Source: Thermoplasmata archaeon
Lineage (GTDB): Archaea > Thermoplasmatota > Thermoplasmata > Thermoplasmatales > Thermoplasmataceae
DNA: 5,824 nt
Assembly (NCBI GenBank): GCA_021835265.1
Contig: JAKBQK010000160.1
Coordinates: 1-5,824 of the forward strand
Direction of reading: 5' to 3'
The notes under the pieces were generated by a model that was not told the origin of the DNA, made no database searches, and saw only the letters and a list, made by a program, of their open reading frames with translations. Below, piece after piece: positions 5,502 to 5,824 of this stretch (positions within the stretch are counted from its first letter, which is position 1; every line of letters begins with the position of its first letter). Made by a program: the position numbers and the translations under genes.

Positions 5502-5824
5502 ATGTCGGACATCTTCACCATCCTCACCAAGTACACAGGAGGATTATCCCAGGTCTTCAACTTCCTCCCTCCCGGCTACCTTTATTTGTCCACCTTTCTG
5601 ATCGTCCTGGTCTCAATATTCCTTATTTTTAAGGGATCGTTCGCATGGACTACCCTGCTGATGATGGTTGGTGCTTACTTCGGGGTCATTTTTGCATTGT
5701 ACCTTTCTAAGGACTTTTCGACCACCTCGCTCCCCCTCTACCTTATACTGGTGATAGGGGCAGTAGCTGGTGCAGTTCTTGTGAAGGGGCTAATTCATAT
5801 AGCCCTGCCTGGAGCCATAGCCTT
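5502..5824 (+). CDS. Partial multi-spanning membrane protein, 3' end outside the window
   Basis: The reading frame is open from ATG 5502 to the end of the window (107 codons plus 2 bases). The start is supported by the leaderless TATA spacing. Three hydrophobic segments are visible at about residues 27-43, 47-68 and 78-98, separated by short loops (KGSF, SKDFSTTS). A glycine- and alanine-rich stretch (GAVAGAVLVKG, 86-96) may allow helix packing. The family is not recognised. It is more GC-rich than the restriction-modification operon and lies outside the repeat-bounded segment, so it is probably host chromosomal sequence. Confidence 0.75.
   Translation, partial: MSDIFTILTKYTGGLSQVFNFLPPGYLYLSTFLIVLVSIFLIFKGSFAWTTLLMMVGAYFGVIFALYLSKDFSTTSLPLYLILVIGAVAGAVLVKGLIHIALPGAIA

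Overview
The window looks archaeal, probably from a Thermoplasmatales-like lineage. TTTATATA-type TATA boxes lie about 25 bp upstream of start codons with almost no 5' leader, T-rich or pyrimidine-rich tracts follow genes, and a SWIM zinc-finger/DDE transposase is present. The lineage is an inference; no marker gene is present.

Layout: (1) Bases 1-61 are flanking DNA too short to assign. (2) Bases 62-146 hold a compact repeat block with three direct copies of TTGCACCTAAA and one inverted copy. (3) A leftward operon at 3667-213 encodes a small AbrB-type DNA-binding protein, then a 696-aa protein with an apparent N-terminal PD-(D/E)xK nuclease domain joined to an N6-adenine methyltransferase, then a 398-aa specificity subunit with two similar target-recognition halves. 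This resembles two-subunit BcgI-like (Type IIB/IIG) restriction-modification more than classical Type I, because no separate HsdR is seen. (4) Bases 3668-3798 are a divergent control region full of inverted repeats, with a TATA box for each direction. (5) Bases 3799-5040 encode, rightward, a DDE transposase with an N-terminal SWIM zinc finger and a complete Y-(2)-R-(3)-E-(6)-K signature. (6) A convergent 94-aa gene of unknown function lies at 5355-5071. (7) Bases 5391-5456 hold a second repeat block, closely matching the first. (8) At 5502 a leaderless, more GC-rich gene for a multi-spanning membrane protein begins and runs off the window.

The main structural observation is that the two repeat blocks enclose everything between them. 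They align in direct orientation over 63 bp with about 52 identities by eye. Their outermost tips also form a 15-bp terminal inverted repeat with one mismatch (62-76 against 5442-5456). The restriction-modification operon, its putative AbrB regulator, the transposase and the 94-aa gene therefore look like one roughly 5.4-kb mobile or island unit inserted just upstream of a host membrane-protein gene. Whether the SWIM transposase moves the unit, or the unit arose by insertion or recombination between two copies of a small MITE-like repeat, cannot be decided from this window.
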